Translations under genes and position numbers: made by a program
Part shown: positions 1-8,406 of the stretch, piece after piece
Layout: each line of letters opens with the position of its first letter
Position numbering within the stretch: the first letter of the stretch is position 1
NCBI GenBank assembly: GCA_021205245.1
Contig: JAJPXZ010000183.1
Location: forward strand, 1-39,527
Origin: Planctomycetaceae bacterium
Lineage (GTDB): Bacteria; Planctomycetota; SZUA-567
Direction: 5' to 3'
DNA length: 39,527 bases
Notes under the pieces: generated by a model
Told to the model about the DNA's origin: nothing
Databases searched by the model: none
Seen by the model: only the letters and a program-made list of their open reading frames with translations

Positions 1-1
1 G

Positions 2-1969
2 TCTGTCGCCCCGCCGCCCCCTTCGTCCTCCGCGTCCACGCCCACACCCGAGACTGCTTCAGCGTCGGGACGGCAGGTCGACGTCAGGGCCTGGGGCATT
101 GTCACCGATCCCAACGAAATTCCCATGGCGCCCGAGGTCGACGCCACCCCGAACCTCCGCCGCGCCGGCATAGCCGGTGGACTCGGCGGTGCGTTGCCGC
201 CGCCCCCGTCCTCCGACATGGTCGAAGGGCCGATGGGCCAGCGCGGCGCGTCCGGCATGGCCGACAGCGGCTCGATGTTTGGCGGCGGCGGTTGGGGCCG
301 GGCCGAAACGCCCAGCGCTCCCGCCTACGCCGGTAGCATTGCCGATCCCCTGGCACATCAACCGGCGGCCGCGACAGCGGCTGGCGAAGGGGTGCGTCTG
401 CCCCTTCCTCCCGGTTTGATTGGGGCCGGGTCTGGTGAAGAGACGCCTCTCTACGGCTCTGCCGCAGCAAGGCCGGGAGCCATCGCCGCACCCGCGTCGC
501 CTTCGTCAGGCTTTGGCGGCGGCGTCGCCGATTCGTATGCGGGAAGCTACGGCGGCTATGGCGCGACGCCGTCTCCCATCGGATCGTATTCGTCCGACAT
601 TATCGTCCCCACCGCAGACGGCGCTGTCGGCACACCGCTCTATGGCCCCTCGCCCACCGTGGACGTCATAGCCGGTACCGGCACCTATACATCCCCGACC
701 AATCTCTCGGACGAGGTGCATTCGCAGCCCTACCAGGCCACCGGCGATCTGGTGCCGCAAGCGGCCCAGGCCGTCCCCATGTATACCGGCCAGCCCGACT
801 CGAGCCCGCTCGATTCCCTGCCCGAATCCTATATCACCGAAGTCCCGGCCGAGCCGACCACGGCACCGAGCGGCGGGTTGAGCGGATTGCCCATTCCGCC
901 TCCCGGCTCTTCCCAAGCCGGCGCTGGCAGCGAAACAGACACCGGCGACTACGGCACCATCGCCTTCCCGGGTGATACCGACACCTTTGGCCTGGGCGAC
1001 CAATACTTCGAATCCGAAAGCGAGAGCGACGGCCCGCCGTCCCTGTTTGGCGGCATGGTCATGCCGCCTCCGCCCGGCGGCGGCTCCTCCAGCACCGAGA
1101 CCGGCGATGACTATGCCGGCTTTGCCGAATCGGAAGAGGGCGTAGAAGACTACACTGGCGAAGCCGAGGATCGCACCGATATGTCCGGACCGGACGACTC
1201 GTTCGACAGTCCCTTCGAGTATGATTTCGACCATCCCGATTCGCCTTATGCCGCTGTCGAATCGGACGGCTTTGCCGACAGCGAGAGTGCCGAATCGTAT
1301 GACGACGACGAATGGGGTGAGGTCGAGGATCTCTCCAGCTATCCCGCGTTCGACGAAGTCGTGCAGGGACGCGGCGACGAGGACGATGAAACATCGTCGG
1401 CACCTCCAGTCAGCGAAGACGACAGCGAACCCGCCATGACCATCACCACCGAACGGGCGCGGAGCGAGACCCCGGCCTCGGCAGCACCTTCGGCGCCAGC
1501 CGCACCAGCTACAGCAACGCAGCCTGCGGCCAGCGCACCGGCGGCGCGAGCGGCGGTGGAGATACCGCCCGACGCATCTGAGAAGGCGAGCAAGATTTTG
1601 TCCGCCCTGGCGGATATCGAAATGGGCGGCTCGTCATCGTCGTCGACTCCGGCAGCGCCAGCCGCACCTGCCGCACCTGCCGCACCGGCTGCGCCAGCAC
1701 CGAGGCCTGCTCCGGCCGTTACCATCCCGCCCTATGCCGTTCCCCAGCCGGGCATGGAGGATGAGGTCACCGAGGATACGTACATTACCGAGGACGAGGT
1801 CTATGACCTCGACGAGTACCCGAGCGGGTTCATCCCCGCCGCTCCGGCCGATGGCGGCTCGTCCGACGCCTCGCCAATAGGGACGGCGGAAGAGATGCCG
1901 CTCCTTGGCGACAATCTCTCGCCCCTGCCCATTCCGTCCGACTCCGGTTCTGCCTCGACGGATGAGTAA
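2..1969 (+). CDS. Low-complexity acidic, Pro/Ser/Ala-rich protein, 5' end cut by window edge
   Basis: The ORF track starts this gene at the ATG at 125, but the same frame is open without a stop to the left edge of the window, and the extra stretch (ending VRAWGIVTDPNEIP) reads like protein. I therefore treat it as a partial CDS with at least 655 visible codons. No enzyme fold or family is recognisable. The chain is rich in Pro, Gly, Ser, Ala and acidic residues, with a Gly/Pro/Tyr-rich first half, a strongly acidic stretch near the middle and an Ala-Pro repeat (APAAPAAPAAP) in the last third. No TM helix is visible in the visible part. Such composition suggests a disordered surface, scaffold or secreted protein; a signal peptide, if any, would lie outside the window. 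The gene is followed by a GC-rich stem-loop and a repeat element, and faces a convergent gene. Confidence 0.7.
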   Translation, partial: SVAPPPPSSSASTPTPETASASGRQVDVRAWGIVTDPNEIPMAPEVDATPNLRRAGIAGGLGGALPPPPSSDMVEGPMGQRGASGMADSGSMFGGGGWGRAETPSAPAYAGSIADPLAHQPAAATAAGEGVRLPLPPGLIGAGSGEETPLYGSAAARPGAIAAPASPSSGFGGGVADSYAGSYGGYGATPSPIGSYSSDIIVPTADGAVGTPLYGPSPTVDVIAGTGTYTSPTNLSDEVHSQPYQATGDLVPQAAQAVPMYTGQPDSSPLDSLPESYITEVPAEPTTAPSGGLSGLPIPPPGSSQAGAGSETDTGDYGTIAFPGDTDTFGLGDQYFESESESDGPPSLFGGMVMPPPPGGGSSSTETGDDYAGFAESEEGVEDYTGEAEDRTDMSGPDDSFDSPFEYDFDHPDSPYAAVESDGFADSESAESYDDDEWGEVEDLSSYPAFDEVVQGRGDEDDETSSAPPVSEDDSEPAMTITTERARSETPASAAPSAPAAPATATQPAASAPAARAAVEIPPDASEKASKILSALADIEMGGSSSSSTPAAPAAPAAPAAPAAPAPRPAPAVTIPPYAVPQPGMEDEVTEDTYITEDEVYDLDEYPSGFIPAAPADGGSSDASPIGTAEEMPLLGDNLSPLPIPSDSGSASTDE

Positions 1970-2010
1970 GAGAACTGATTTGTAGAGCGCCGTGGTTTCT
2001 TAGTACTAAT

Positions 2011-2038
2011 CGGCCCGCCCAACAAAAGGGGCGGGCCG
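2011..2038 (+). terminator. Stem-loop after the low-complexity gene
   Basis: The arms CGGCCCGCCC and GGGCGGGCCG form a perfect 10-bp GC stem with an 8-nt loop, about 40 bp downstream of the stop codon. No U-tract follows, so it is either a weak or factor-assisted terminator or an mRNA 3'-end stabilising hairpin. Confidence 0.45.
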
Positions 2039-2079
2039 CTCATAATAACCGCAGAAATATCCATCTCGGCACCCCCACG

Positions 2080-2268
2080 CGTCACCCCGGCGTCTTGACA
2101 TCCGCCGTGGGACTGACGGGAGGTTGTGCCGGGGCAAGGTGGGATTAGCAAGCGGCTGCAGGCTGTTTGACCGTACCGAGCGACACCATAGCGTGACCGC
2201 GTCCCCGCCTTGCCCCGGCACAACTTCACGCCCCTCGCCCGGTTCATCGCATAGACGCCGGGGTGACG
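2080..2268. repeat. Inverted-repeat element, copy 1
   Basis: The outer arms CGTCACCCCGGCGTC (2080-2094) and GACGCCGGGGTGACG (2254-2268) are perfect reverse complements. Inside them a second pair, GTTGTGCCGGGGCAAGGTGGG (2123-2143) and its complement at 2204-2224, matches at 20 of 21 positions. The outer 14-bp arm is the same as in the element at 9005-9195 and in the partial copy near 39479. It sits in a gap between convergent genes. The rest of the gap up to 2404 shows no gene that I can support. Confidence 0.75.
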
Positions 2269-2404
2269 TTTTTTGGGAAAATCTTACGTTGAAAGTTGAA
2301 ATTACCGGGGCAAAGGTACCGCTGGTGAAGATCCGCACGTCGGGTGACGTATGGGGGAGGCGCAAAATGGTATGGCTGACAGAAACGCGGAAATACCGTC
2401 GCGA

Positions 2405-3301
2405 TTATTGAATAACATCAGGCAAGCTCAAGGACGGCCGTTCCCGCGGCAGCTCCGGCCGGCCGGGAGGACCGGGCGGCGGCGGCGGTTCGGGCAGCTC
2501 GTCCTGCAAATTCACCCCAGCGCCAGGCAGTGGCGGTTCGCTTAGTTCCGGCAACCCTTCAACCAACGGCGGCGCGGCCGGTTCGGGCATTTCCATGTCG
2601 TCGGGAGGAGGCAGAGGGATAGGTGAATCAGGCATCGCCGCCGGTTCCTGCACCGGCAGGGCCGTGTCTTCCACCAGTTCAACAGAACGCACCTCACCGG
2701 ATTCGTCCAGGTAGAAGGTCCGTAAGCGCGGCGTGCGCGGGAAAGCCTGAAAACGGCTGCCATCCCATTCAATTCGGTAATGCCGAAGCGCCGGGTTGTT
2801 CGCCTGGGCCGTTTGCATGGCAGACAAGAGATCGGCGGGTGGTGCCAGACGGCGGTTTTGCCAAAGCATCGACAACAGCCCGCGCGCGGCCGATTCGACC
2901 CGCTCCGGTTCTTCGTTGCGGGCGGCGACCAACCCCCACCTGCCGTTGTTCCTGGCAAACGACACCACCACCCTGAAGCCCCGGCCGGTGGCCGGATTGA
3001 CGCCGCCGTAGGCCAATTGCGCCCAATCGCCGTCCAGCGAGGTGGACTGCGACGCGGGCTTGGCCAGCACCATCTCCCGCGCCGCCGACAATGGTCCGTA
3101 CTCGGTCACGAAATCGGCATAGGGCAGGATGGCCCGCGACTGGGGAGAAAACAGCGCGTGGGCGCGGCGGTAGTCGCCCCGGCGGACCGACGCGGCAAAA
3201 TCGTTCCATACCGCCGTGACGCCCTGGATGTCATCCAGGGCGTCGGCGTTGGGAAGAACGAGGACAATCAGCAGCACCGAGAGCAAAACGCTCCGCCGCA
3301 T
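2405..3301 (-). CDS. Secreted NTF2/DUF4019-like protein with Pro-rich tail
   Basis: 298 residues. A signal peptide (about residues 1-22, MRRSVLLSVLLIVLVLPNADA) is followed by a region of about 120 residues (VTAVWNDFAASVRRGDYRRAHALF and on) with the pattern of DUF4019/NTF2-like domains that open with a helix holding a 'number of uses' type W-x-x-F segment. The C-terminal third is rich in Pro, Glu and Leu and is probably disordered. No catalytic motif is visible. An AAAGGAG ribosome site lies just before the ATG. The gene lies 23 bp downstream of the lipoprotein gene 3325-4530 on the same strand, so the two are probably co-transcribed. Its function is unknown; an envelope location is inferred from the signal peptide. 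The DUF4019 assignment is from pattern memory only. Confidence 0.7.
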   Translation of the reverse strand: MRRSVLLSVLLIVLVLPNADALDDIQGVTAVWNDFAASVRRGDYRRAHALFSPQSRAILPYADFVTEYGPLSAAREMVLAKPASQSTSLDGDWAQLAYGGVNPATGRGFRVVVSFARNNGRWGLVAARNEEPERVESAARGLLSMLWQNRRLAPPADLLSAMQTAQANNPALRHYRIEWDGSRFQAFPRTPRLRTFYLDESGEVRSVELVEDTALPVQEPAAMPDSPIPLPPPDDMEMPEPAAPPLVEGLPELSEPPLPGAGVNLQDELPEPPPPPGPPGRPELPRERPSLSLPDVIQ

Positions 3302-3324
3302 TGCGACTCCTTTAATCGGTTACA

Positions 3325-4530
3325 TTACCGCAGTGAGATCGTCACGTCGGCGTCGACCGTGGCCTGAACCGGTTCGACCACGCCCACGTAGATGCCGTAG
3401 GTCAGATTGTTGGCCGGGGGCCGCGAGACGATGCGCGCCTCGATGAGGGCGCGTTCGCCAGCGCCGACAAAGCGGTTTGGCACCCGGGGGCTGACGCAGA
3501 CACAGGTGGAGGTCAACCTGCCGATACGGATGGGGCCGTTGCCGGGACGGATGATTTCAAACCACTGCGACGGCGCGGCATCGCTCGGGTGGTTGCCGGG
3601 CGGAATGTCCATGGCCGGAACCAGCCTGAGTTCCGACGCGTTATAGGTGAGGGCCGTGTTCACCGGCAGCGGCGCTCCGGTGCTGCCCTGCACCACCGGA
3701 CCCGATTGGGCGCTCGCCACGTCCGACAACTGCTCGGTGGACGGCTGCACCGCACTCAGCGGGAACGGCGCGCCAAAGTTCGGCTGGGCCGAAGCCGGAG
3801 CCGAGGGCGCCTGATTCGGCGTCGCGGTATAGGTACTGTAGGTGCTTGTCGTCGGCGGCGTATAGCTGGTGTTGACAATGGTCGGAGCCGGGTACGGAGC
3901 CACATAGCCCGAGTTAGCCGGCGGCGTATAGGCCGGGGCGGCGTAGGTCTGGGCCGGTTGCGCATAGGTTGGCTGCGCATAGTTCGGCGTCGCGTAGGTG
4001 GTGCCGGTATAGGCCTGGTTCAATTGGCTCGACGTCGTGGTGTAGGACTGGCCGGTGGCTGTGTTGTTGATAATGACCGACGGGTCGGCGATGGGAACGA
4101 TAGGGTTCATGCCGGCGGTCATGTTTTCCACCGTGCAATTGGCACCGGCAGGCACCCACGGCGGGCAGTAGTTGCCGGTCGGGAAGGGTTCGGTATATCC
4201 CATGTTCGGGTTGTACTGGGTCTGAATCGCGGACGGAGCGGGAACGGTGGTGGCGACATAGCCGGTCCCGGCGTAGGCAGGCGCACCGGCATAGGCGGGC
4301 GCACCGGCGGGTGCGTATTCGGCCGTGGCCGCGCCACTGATGCGGGTCGGGGCCGATCCCTGCAACGGCTGCACCGACCCGGGAGGCGGGGCGGTGAGGG
4401 GATAGAGGTTGACCCGTGGCGGCCCGATGGCCACCGTTTCTTCCTGCGGGTAATAGGCGGTGTTATTGTTGCCGCAACCAACGAGCATGGCCAAAATGCC
4501 GGCCGCTACGAAAAGATGGACTGTGCGCAT
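3325..4530 (-). CDS. Lipoprotein with Tyr/Pro/Ala-rich linker and DUF1573-like C-terminal domain
   Basis: 401 residues. The N-terminus MRTVHLFVAAGILAMLVGC ends in a lipobox (LVGC), so the mature protein should be lipidated at Cys19. The middle, roughly residues 70-260, is built of Tyr/Pro/Ala/Thr-rich tandem-like repeats (APAYAGAPAYAG; YAQPTYAQPAQTY). The last 100 residues look globular, with a beta-rich pattern and a STCVCV segment reminiscent of DUF1573 (HYDIN/ASPM-like) domains, where a CxC-type motif follows a 'strand-turn' segment. The likely role is an envelope or surface lipoprotein with an extended linker holding a small beta domain away from the membrane. The start is supported by GGAG 8-12 nt upstream and a TATAAT box on the same strand. 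Confidence 0.75.
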   Translation of the reverse strand: MRTVHLFVAAGILAMLVGCGNNNTAYYPQEETVAIGPPRVNLYPLTAPPPGSVQPLQGSAPTRISGAATAEYAPAGAPAYAGAPAYAGTGYVATTVPAPSAIQTQYNPNMGYTEPFPTGNYCPPWVPAGANCTVENMTAGMNPIVPIADPSVIINNTATGQSYTTTSSQLNQAYTGTTYATPNYAQPTYAQPAQTYAAPAYTPPANSGYVAPYPAPTIVNTSYTPPTTSTYSTYTATPNQAPSAPASAQPNFGAPFPLSAVQPSTEQLSDVASAQSGPVVQGSTGAPLPVNTALTYNASELRLVPAMDIPPGNHPSDAAPSQWFEIIRPGNGPIRIGRLTSTCVCVSPRVPNRFVGAGERALIEARIVSRPPANNLTYGIYVGVVEPVQATVDADVTISLR

Positions 4531-4549
4531 GGAGGTGTCTCCATTCTAC

Positions 4550-4555
4550 ATTATA
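4550..4555 (-). promoter_or_regulatory. Candidate -10 box for the lipoprotein operon
   Basis: On the minus strand the sequence reads TATAAT about 20 nt before the ATG of the lipoprotein gene. No good -35 hexamer is seen at the usual distance. A short leader containing GGAGACACCTCC follows, which includes the ribosome site. Confidence 0.4.
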
Positions 4556-4648
4556 TGAACAACGGTATTTTCTGACTCTGCCCCACCCTTCATTATCGTC
4601 CATGATACTACCACCTGCAGTAAAAAAAGGGAAGCGCCGATTCGGTGA

Positions 4649-4677
4649 TTGCCCCGGGTGGGCGATAAAACTATAAT
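4649..4677 (+). promoter_or_regulatory. Candidate sigma70-type promoter for the HtrA gene
   Basis: TTGCCC (4649-4654), a 17-nt spacer and a perfect TATAAT (4672-4677) point towards the protease gene and would give a leader of about 220 nt. The leader contains a small hairpin (AAGGAT/ATCCTT) and ends in a good ribosome site (AGGAG at about 4890). The remaining part of the gap 4531-4902 holds no gene that I can support. Confidence 0.45.
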
Positions 4678-4902
4678 TAGTCACGTTAAAAGCCGTATCC
4701 CGGCGAAGGATGGCAAATCCTTGGGGGACATGGGAATATGTACCAAAAAATGGATTGGACTCTTGCCCGTAACCCGTATTTGCGGGCTGGTCCGTGTTGT
4801 CAACCACAACCAGAATCATGGTCCGGGGGACCGATTCCACGGTCTCCGCCCACGTGTCAACGGCACGAGGGGACTTTTTTATAAACGCTAGGAGAAAAAG
4901 AA

Positions 4903-6474
4903 ATGCGCCAAACCCCGAGGCAACAGGCAGTGGCTATTGCAGCGACCGCCACCGGCGGACGCACCCTGCGGATGGTATTTGCCGCGCTTGTTCTGGCCGT
5001 CATGGCCGCCATGTTCGCGTCCAACGCCTTCGCGCTCGACTCGGAAAACGTCCGCGTCGCCAAGGCCCTGTCCAACGCCTACGCCGAAGTGGTCGATCAC
5101 GTCGGTCCGGCGGTGGTCGGCATTGAAACGGAAAAAATCGTGCGCCGTTCCGCCAGCCCGCGCGGCATGGACGATCCGATGGAATTCTTCGAACGCTTCT
5201 TCGATCTTCCTCCCGGAATGTCGCCCCGCAACCGTCAGCAACGCCCCACCCCGAAAGATGAGACGACCCGCTCCACCGGTATCGGCAGCGGCGTGGTCAT
5301 CGACGAGGAAGGCCACATCCTGACCAACAACCACGTTGTCGCCGACGCAGACAACATCAAGGTCGAATTCGCCAGCGAAAAGGGCCGCACCTTCAAGGCC
5401 GAAGTGGTGGGCCGCGACCCGAACTCCGACCTGGCCGTCATCAAGCTGGTCGAAAAACCGGACTATCTGCCGGTCGCCGCCATGGGCGATTCCGAGGCCC
5501 TCAAGCCCGGCAACATCGTTATCGCCATCGGTTCGCCGCTCGGCTTCAAGCAGAGCGTCACCTCCGGCGTCGTGTCGGCCAAGGGCCGCAACCTGGGCGA
5601 ACTCGCCTACGAACGGTTTATCCAGACCGACGCCTCCATCAACCCCGGCAACTCCGGCGGCCCGCTCGTCAACCTCGACGGCGAGGTGGTGGGTTTGAAC
5701 ACGATGATTTCCGTCCGCCCCGGCTCGAGCGGCTCTATCGGCATCGGCTTCGCCATTCCCATCAATCAGGCGAAAACCGTCATCCGTCAGCTTATCGAAA
5801 AGGGTAGCGTCACCCGTGGCTGGCTCGGCATCGTCATGAACCCGGACGACAAGGACATCAGCCTCCAGCTTGGTCACGACGGCACCGGCGTGCTGATCAC
5901 CGAAGTCGACCCCTCCGGTCCCGCCCACAAGGCCGGCATCCGCCGTGGCGACCTCATCATCCAGTTCGACAACCTTGGCATCAAGGACAACGAACACCTG
6001 CGCTACCTGGTTGCCGAGACCGCCCCCGGCCGCGACGTCCCCGTGACGGTGCTCCGCGCCGGCGAACGGGTCAACCTCTCCCTGACGGTTGAGGCGCAAC
6101 CGGACGACCTCTACACCAGCGCCCGCCGTTTGGGCATGGGTGGCGGCGAAGGCGGCAGCGGCATCGAAGGCGCGGACGAAGTGTCGAGCAGCCTCGGACT
6201 GACCGTCCGTAACCTCGACGACGCGACCCGCAAGCAGTATGAGATCGCCGACACCGTCCGCCAGGGCGTGGTCGTCACCGAAGTCGACGACAGCGGTGAA
6301 GCGAAGGAACTGGGCATCCGTCCCGGCACGGTCATCATCGAAATGGACGGCCAGCCGGTCAAGGACATCCCCGCCTTCCGCCGCATCCTCAAGGATTCGG
6401 CCGGCAAGGAAAAGATCCTCGTTTACCTGCGCTACGGTGAAGTCTCCCGTTACATGAGCATGAAGTTGAAATAA
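4903..6474 (+). CDS. degP: Periplasmic serine protease/chaperone, HtrA/DegP (Do) family
   Basis: 523 residues. The N-terminus has a membrane-spanning signal sequence (about 21-44, ending SNAFA). The trypsin-like domain holds the catalytic triad: His144 in TNNHVV, Asp176 in NSDLAVIKL and Ser251 in NPGNSGGPL. Two PDZ domains follow, about 300-390 and 425-515, the usual DegP/DegQ plan and length. It would act in the periplasm to degrade or hold misfolded envelope proteins; the long loop after the first strand (residues 84-122, Pro/Arg-rich) matches the LA-loop position of DegP. The start is fixed by AGGAG 7-11 nt upstream. It is a single-gene unit with its own promoter candidate and a strong terminator. 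DegQ or MucD-type naming would be equally fair; only the family is certain. Confidence 0.95.
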   Translation: MRQTPRQQAVAIAATATGGRTLRMVFAALVLAVMAAMFASNAFALDSENVRVAKALSNAYAEVVDHVGPAVVGIETEKIVRRSASPRGMDDPMEFFERFFDLPPGMSPRNRQQRPTPKDETTRSTGIGSGVVIDEEGHILTNNHVVADADNIKVEFASEKGRTFKAEVVGRDPNSDLAVIKLVEKPDYLPVAAMGDSEALKPGNIVIAIGSPLGFKQSVTSGVVSAKGRNLGELAYERFIQTDASINPGNSGGPLVNLDGEVVGLNTMISVRPGSSGSIGIGFAIPINQAKTVIRQLIEKGSVTRGWLGIVMNPDDKDISLQLGHDGTGVLITEVDPSGPAHKAGIRRGDLIIQFDNLGIKDNEHLRYLVAETAPGRDVPVTVLRAGERVNLSLTVEAQPDDLYTSARRLGMGGGEGGSGIEGADEVSSSLGLTVRNLDDATRKQYEIADTVRQGVVVTEVDDSGEAKELGIRPGTVIIEMDGQPVKDIPAFRRILKDSAGKEKILVYLRYGEVSRYMSMKLK

Positions 6475-6515
6475 CTGTAAAAGCGGCTCTGCCGCATACG
6501 CAGTGCAACACTCCA

Positions 6516-6552
6516 GGCCGGAAGCCCCTCGCGGGTTTCCGGCCTTTTTTTT
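6516..6552 (+). terminator. Intrinsic terminator of the HtrA gene
   Basis: GGCCGGAA and TTCCGGCC form a perfect 8-bp stem, followed directly by eight T residues, about 40 bp after the stop codon. Confidence 0.9.
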
Positions 6553-6625
6553 GACGCCACCATGGAATCGTAAACCATATCTAAACACTCAAAATTTGTC
6601 CGCCACCACGAAAAATCCGCCTGCC

Positions 6626-6638
6626 CGGTACAGTACCG
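6626..6638. promoter_or_regulatory. Perfect 13-bp dyad, possible operator
   Basis: CGGTACAGTACCG is a perfect palindrome around a single central base. It lies in the upstream region of the gene at 6816, some 180 bp before its start and next to a T-rich run. It could be a repressor site; no protein can be assigned. Confidence 0.35.
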
Positions 6639-6754
6639 AACGAAGCGTCTTTTTTTTTACATTATATTACAGTGCACCTTACAGAGATTCTGCCGGAGGC
6701 TCGGTCACACATATCTTGAAAGGATTATCTCCACACGACCAACAGGAAGAGGAT

Positions 6755-6787
6755 ATGGAAGATGGTAATTATCGTTTAGTTGATTAA
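6755..6787 (+). CDS. Possible 10-residue leader peptide
   Basis: The mini-ORF ATG...TAA encodes MEDGNYRLVD and is preceded by AGGAAGAGGAT, a good ribosome site. It ends 28 nt before the ATG of the next gene. It has no run of one amino acid that would mark a classical attenuation peptide. It may be chance. Confidence 0.25.
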   Translation: MEDGNYRLVD

Positions 6788-6815
6788 ATCCATATCGTCA
6801 GTGTGGAGTAAAAAT

Positions 6816-7682
6816 ATGACCGCCATGCGCAGCAAGTATGCTAATATCCTCAACGAAAATAAAATCCTCTACATGCCCTCATGTCTGGTGGTGGAGATGA
6901 TGACCAAACTGTACAGCCAGGTCTCGATGATCAATCTCTCCAACAGCATCCACAACGTCATGCCCGACCTCCTCATCCTGCTGCAACGCTTGACCCACAA
7001 TCTACGCACCACCGCCACCGCCTACCGCGAGGAACGCATACGCTTTTTCATTGGCGACTGGAAAACCGACAAGCTGCGCGCCCGCAAATTATTCTTCAAT
7101 CTGATGTCGCGTTTAGGCTATATGTGCCAGCTTTTGGGTCCGGTGGACAAGAACCTTTTGTATAAGGCGATCGAGGAGATGTCGAGCGAATGGAGAGCTC
7201 TCGACGTCATAATGGAACGGAAGTGCGAGGCGAGCCGTTGCCTCTACGATTGCGCTTCGTGCCGCTATTTCCGCTCCGACTCTGTCGACAATTGGCAGGC
7301 GGTCATGGCCAAAACCATTCTCGAACTCGACGAAGAGGCGAATTATCCGGACGATGAAACCTACCTGGTTCTCCTCTGCTACGAGCGCATCCGCGCCAGC
7401 GTCCTGAATGCAATCCACACATTGCTTCGGCGCACCAGCGGGATACGGCAGTTCGAGGCGAACCGTATCCTCTATGTCTCCAACGAAGACCTCCCCATCA
7501 CCTGCCCAAAATGCGGCAGGATGACGGATATCCTCCGCCGTGGCACGACCGAAATATTCCGGAAGGACTACGCGAACTCCATGCCCGAAGCTCGGCAGCA
7601 GCACAGTGAGCGGGAGGATCCCGCCGCAACGCCGCAGGGACGGTGTCCCATGCCGCCGTCATTGGCCGGCATTGCGAAGTAG
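6816..7682 (+). CDS. Uncharacterised Cys-containing protein, possible zinc-binding
   Basis: The ORF track begins at a TTG (6780), but the ATG at 6816, with GGAG 8 nt upstream, is the better start, giving 288 residues. No signal peptide or TM helix is seen. The first two thirds are helical, with many Leu, Arg and Met. Two cysteine clusters stand out: CEASRCLYDCASC near the middle and CPKCG near the C-terminus. The second looks like half of a zinc ribbon. The last 40 residues are low-complexity (Pro/Gln/Arg). I do not recognise a family. The codon use is less GC-rich than that of the surrounding genes, with many AT-ending codons at the 5' end. A regulatory or nucleic-acid role is possible but unproven. 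The gene is followed by a stem-loop at 7783. Confidence 0.65.
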   Translation: MTAMRSKYANILNENKILYMPSCLVVEMMTKLYSQVSMINLSNSIHNVMPDLLILLQRLTHNLRTTATAYREERIRFFIGDWKTDKLRARKLFFNLMSRLGYMCQLLGPVDKNLLYKAIEEMSSEWRALDVIMERKCEASRCLYDCASCRYFRSDSVDNWQAVMAKTILELDEEANYPDDETYLVLLCYERIRASVLNAIHTLLRRTSGIRQFEANRILYVSNEDLPITCPKCGRMTDILRRGTTEIFRKDYANSMPEARQQHSEREDPAATPQGRCPMPPSLAGIAK

Positions 7683-7782
7683 GTCGGGTACACAACCCCG
7701 GCCGGAAAAGAGGGAAGCTCTTTGAAGGATGGGAATCGTTAACGACAGTAAGAAACAGAAGCACCACGCGTTAATTATTGGC

Positions 7783-7808
7783 AATGCGCCTCCGTCCCGG
7801 CGCATTTT
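7783..7808 (+). terminator. Stem-loop terminator between two genes
   Basis: AATGCGCC and GGCGCATT form an 8-bp stem ending in TTTT-like sequence, about 100 bp after the Cys-containing gene and just before the ribosome site of the next gene. It should end the upstream transcript; if the promoter of the next gene lies upstream it could act as an attenuator. Confidence 0.55.
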
Positions 7809-7830
7809 ACCGTCCTAAGGAGATTAAAAG

Positions 7831-8271
7831 ATGTCATTACTTGAAAAGATTATGCGTCCCGTTCTGGCGCTCGCTATGGTTGTGGTTCTTGGCGCCGGCA
7901 TTGCCTCTGCCGCCGATTTCTGCGAACCCTGCGTCCAGCCGGCCTACTGCACCCCCACCTGCACCGTGCAGCCCGCCCCGGCCATGGAACCGGTTTGCAC
8001 CACCTTCTGCGGCGACAATCCGTCCCTCGCGGCGATTGCGCCGACCAACCTGCCCGGGTACTATGTTCGTGAAACCAGCTATTCCGTCTCTTCTCAGCGC
8101 GGCACCGGTATTTCCTACCTTATTCCTACCATGAATGGCTTTATTGAAAGCGATCACATCCCCCTGACCAACCCGGTCGATCAGTACTATGCAACCCACG
8201 AGGTGCAGAATGGCCAGGTCGTCCAGACCGGCTATGTGACTGATACCGGGGCACTCGCCAGTATTAACTAG
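7831..8271 (+). CDS. Small secreted Cys-rich protein
   Basis: 146 residues. An N-terminal signal peptide (MSLLEKIMRPVLALAMVVVLGAGIASA, cleavage near ASA-AD) is followed by a Cys-rich part (CEPCVQPAYCTPTCTV, then VCTTFC), seven cysteines in the first 60 residues, and a Tyr/Thr/Val-rich remainder without cysteines. No known domain is recognised. The cysteines suggest disulphide bonds or metal binding in the periplasm or outside the cell. A near-perfect ribosome site (TAAGGAG) lies 9 nt before the ATG. The gene is a single unit, with terminators on both sides. Confidence 0.75.
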   Translation: MSLLEKIMRPVLALAMVVVLGAGIASAADFCEPCVQPAYCTPTCTVQPAPAMEPVCTTFCGDNPSLAAIAPTNLPGYYVRETSYSVSSQRGTGISYLIPTMNGFIESDHIPLTNPVDQYYATHEVQNGQVVQTGYVTDTGALASIN

Positions 8272-8299
8272 ATAACGTCGCCGGGAAGAAACGCATCAG

Positions 8300-8324
8300 G
8301 CCGCCCTCCGGGGCGGCTTGTTTT
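8300..8324 (+). terminator. Intrinsic terminator of the Cys-rich protein gene
   Basis: GCCGCCC-TCCG-GGGCGGC is a 7-bp GC stem with a tetraloop, followed by TTGTTTT. Confidence 0.85.
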
Positions 8325-8406
8325 ATGCCGTTCCCCGCAGATGCTTGATTCCCGTAGTTGGGAAATGTAGCATTCATGCGTATGGCGAGGGAAAAAAGGA
8401 GAACCT

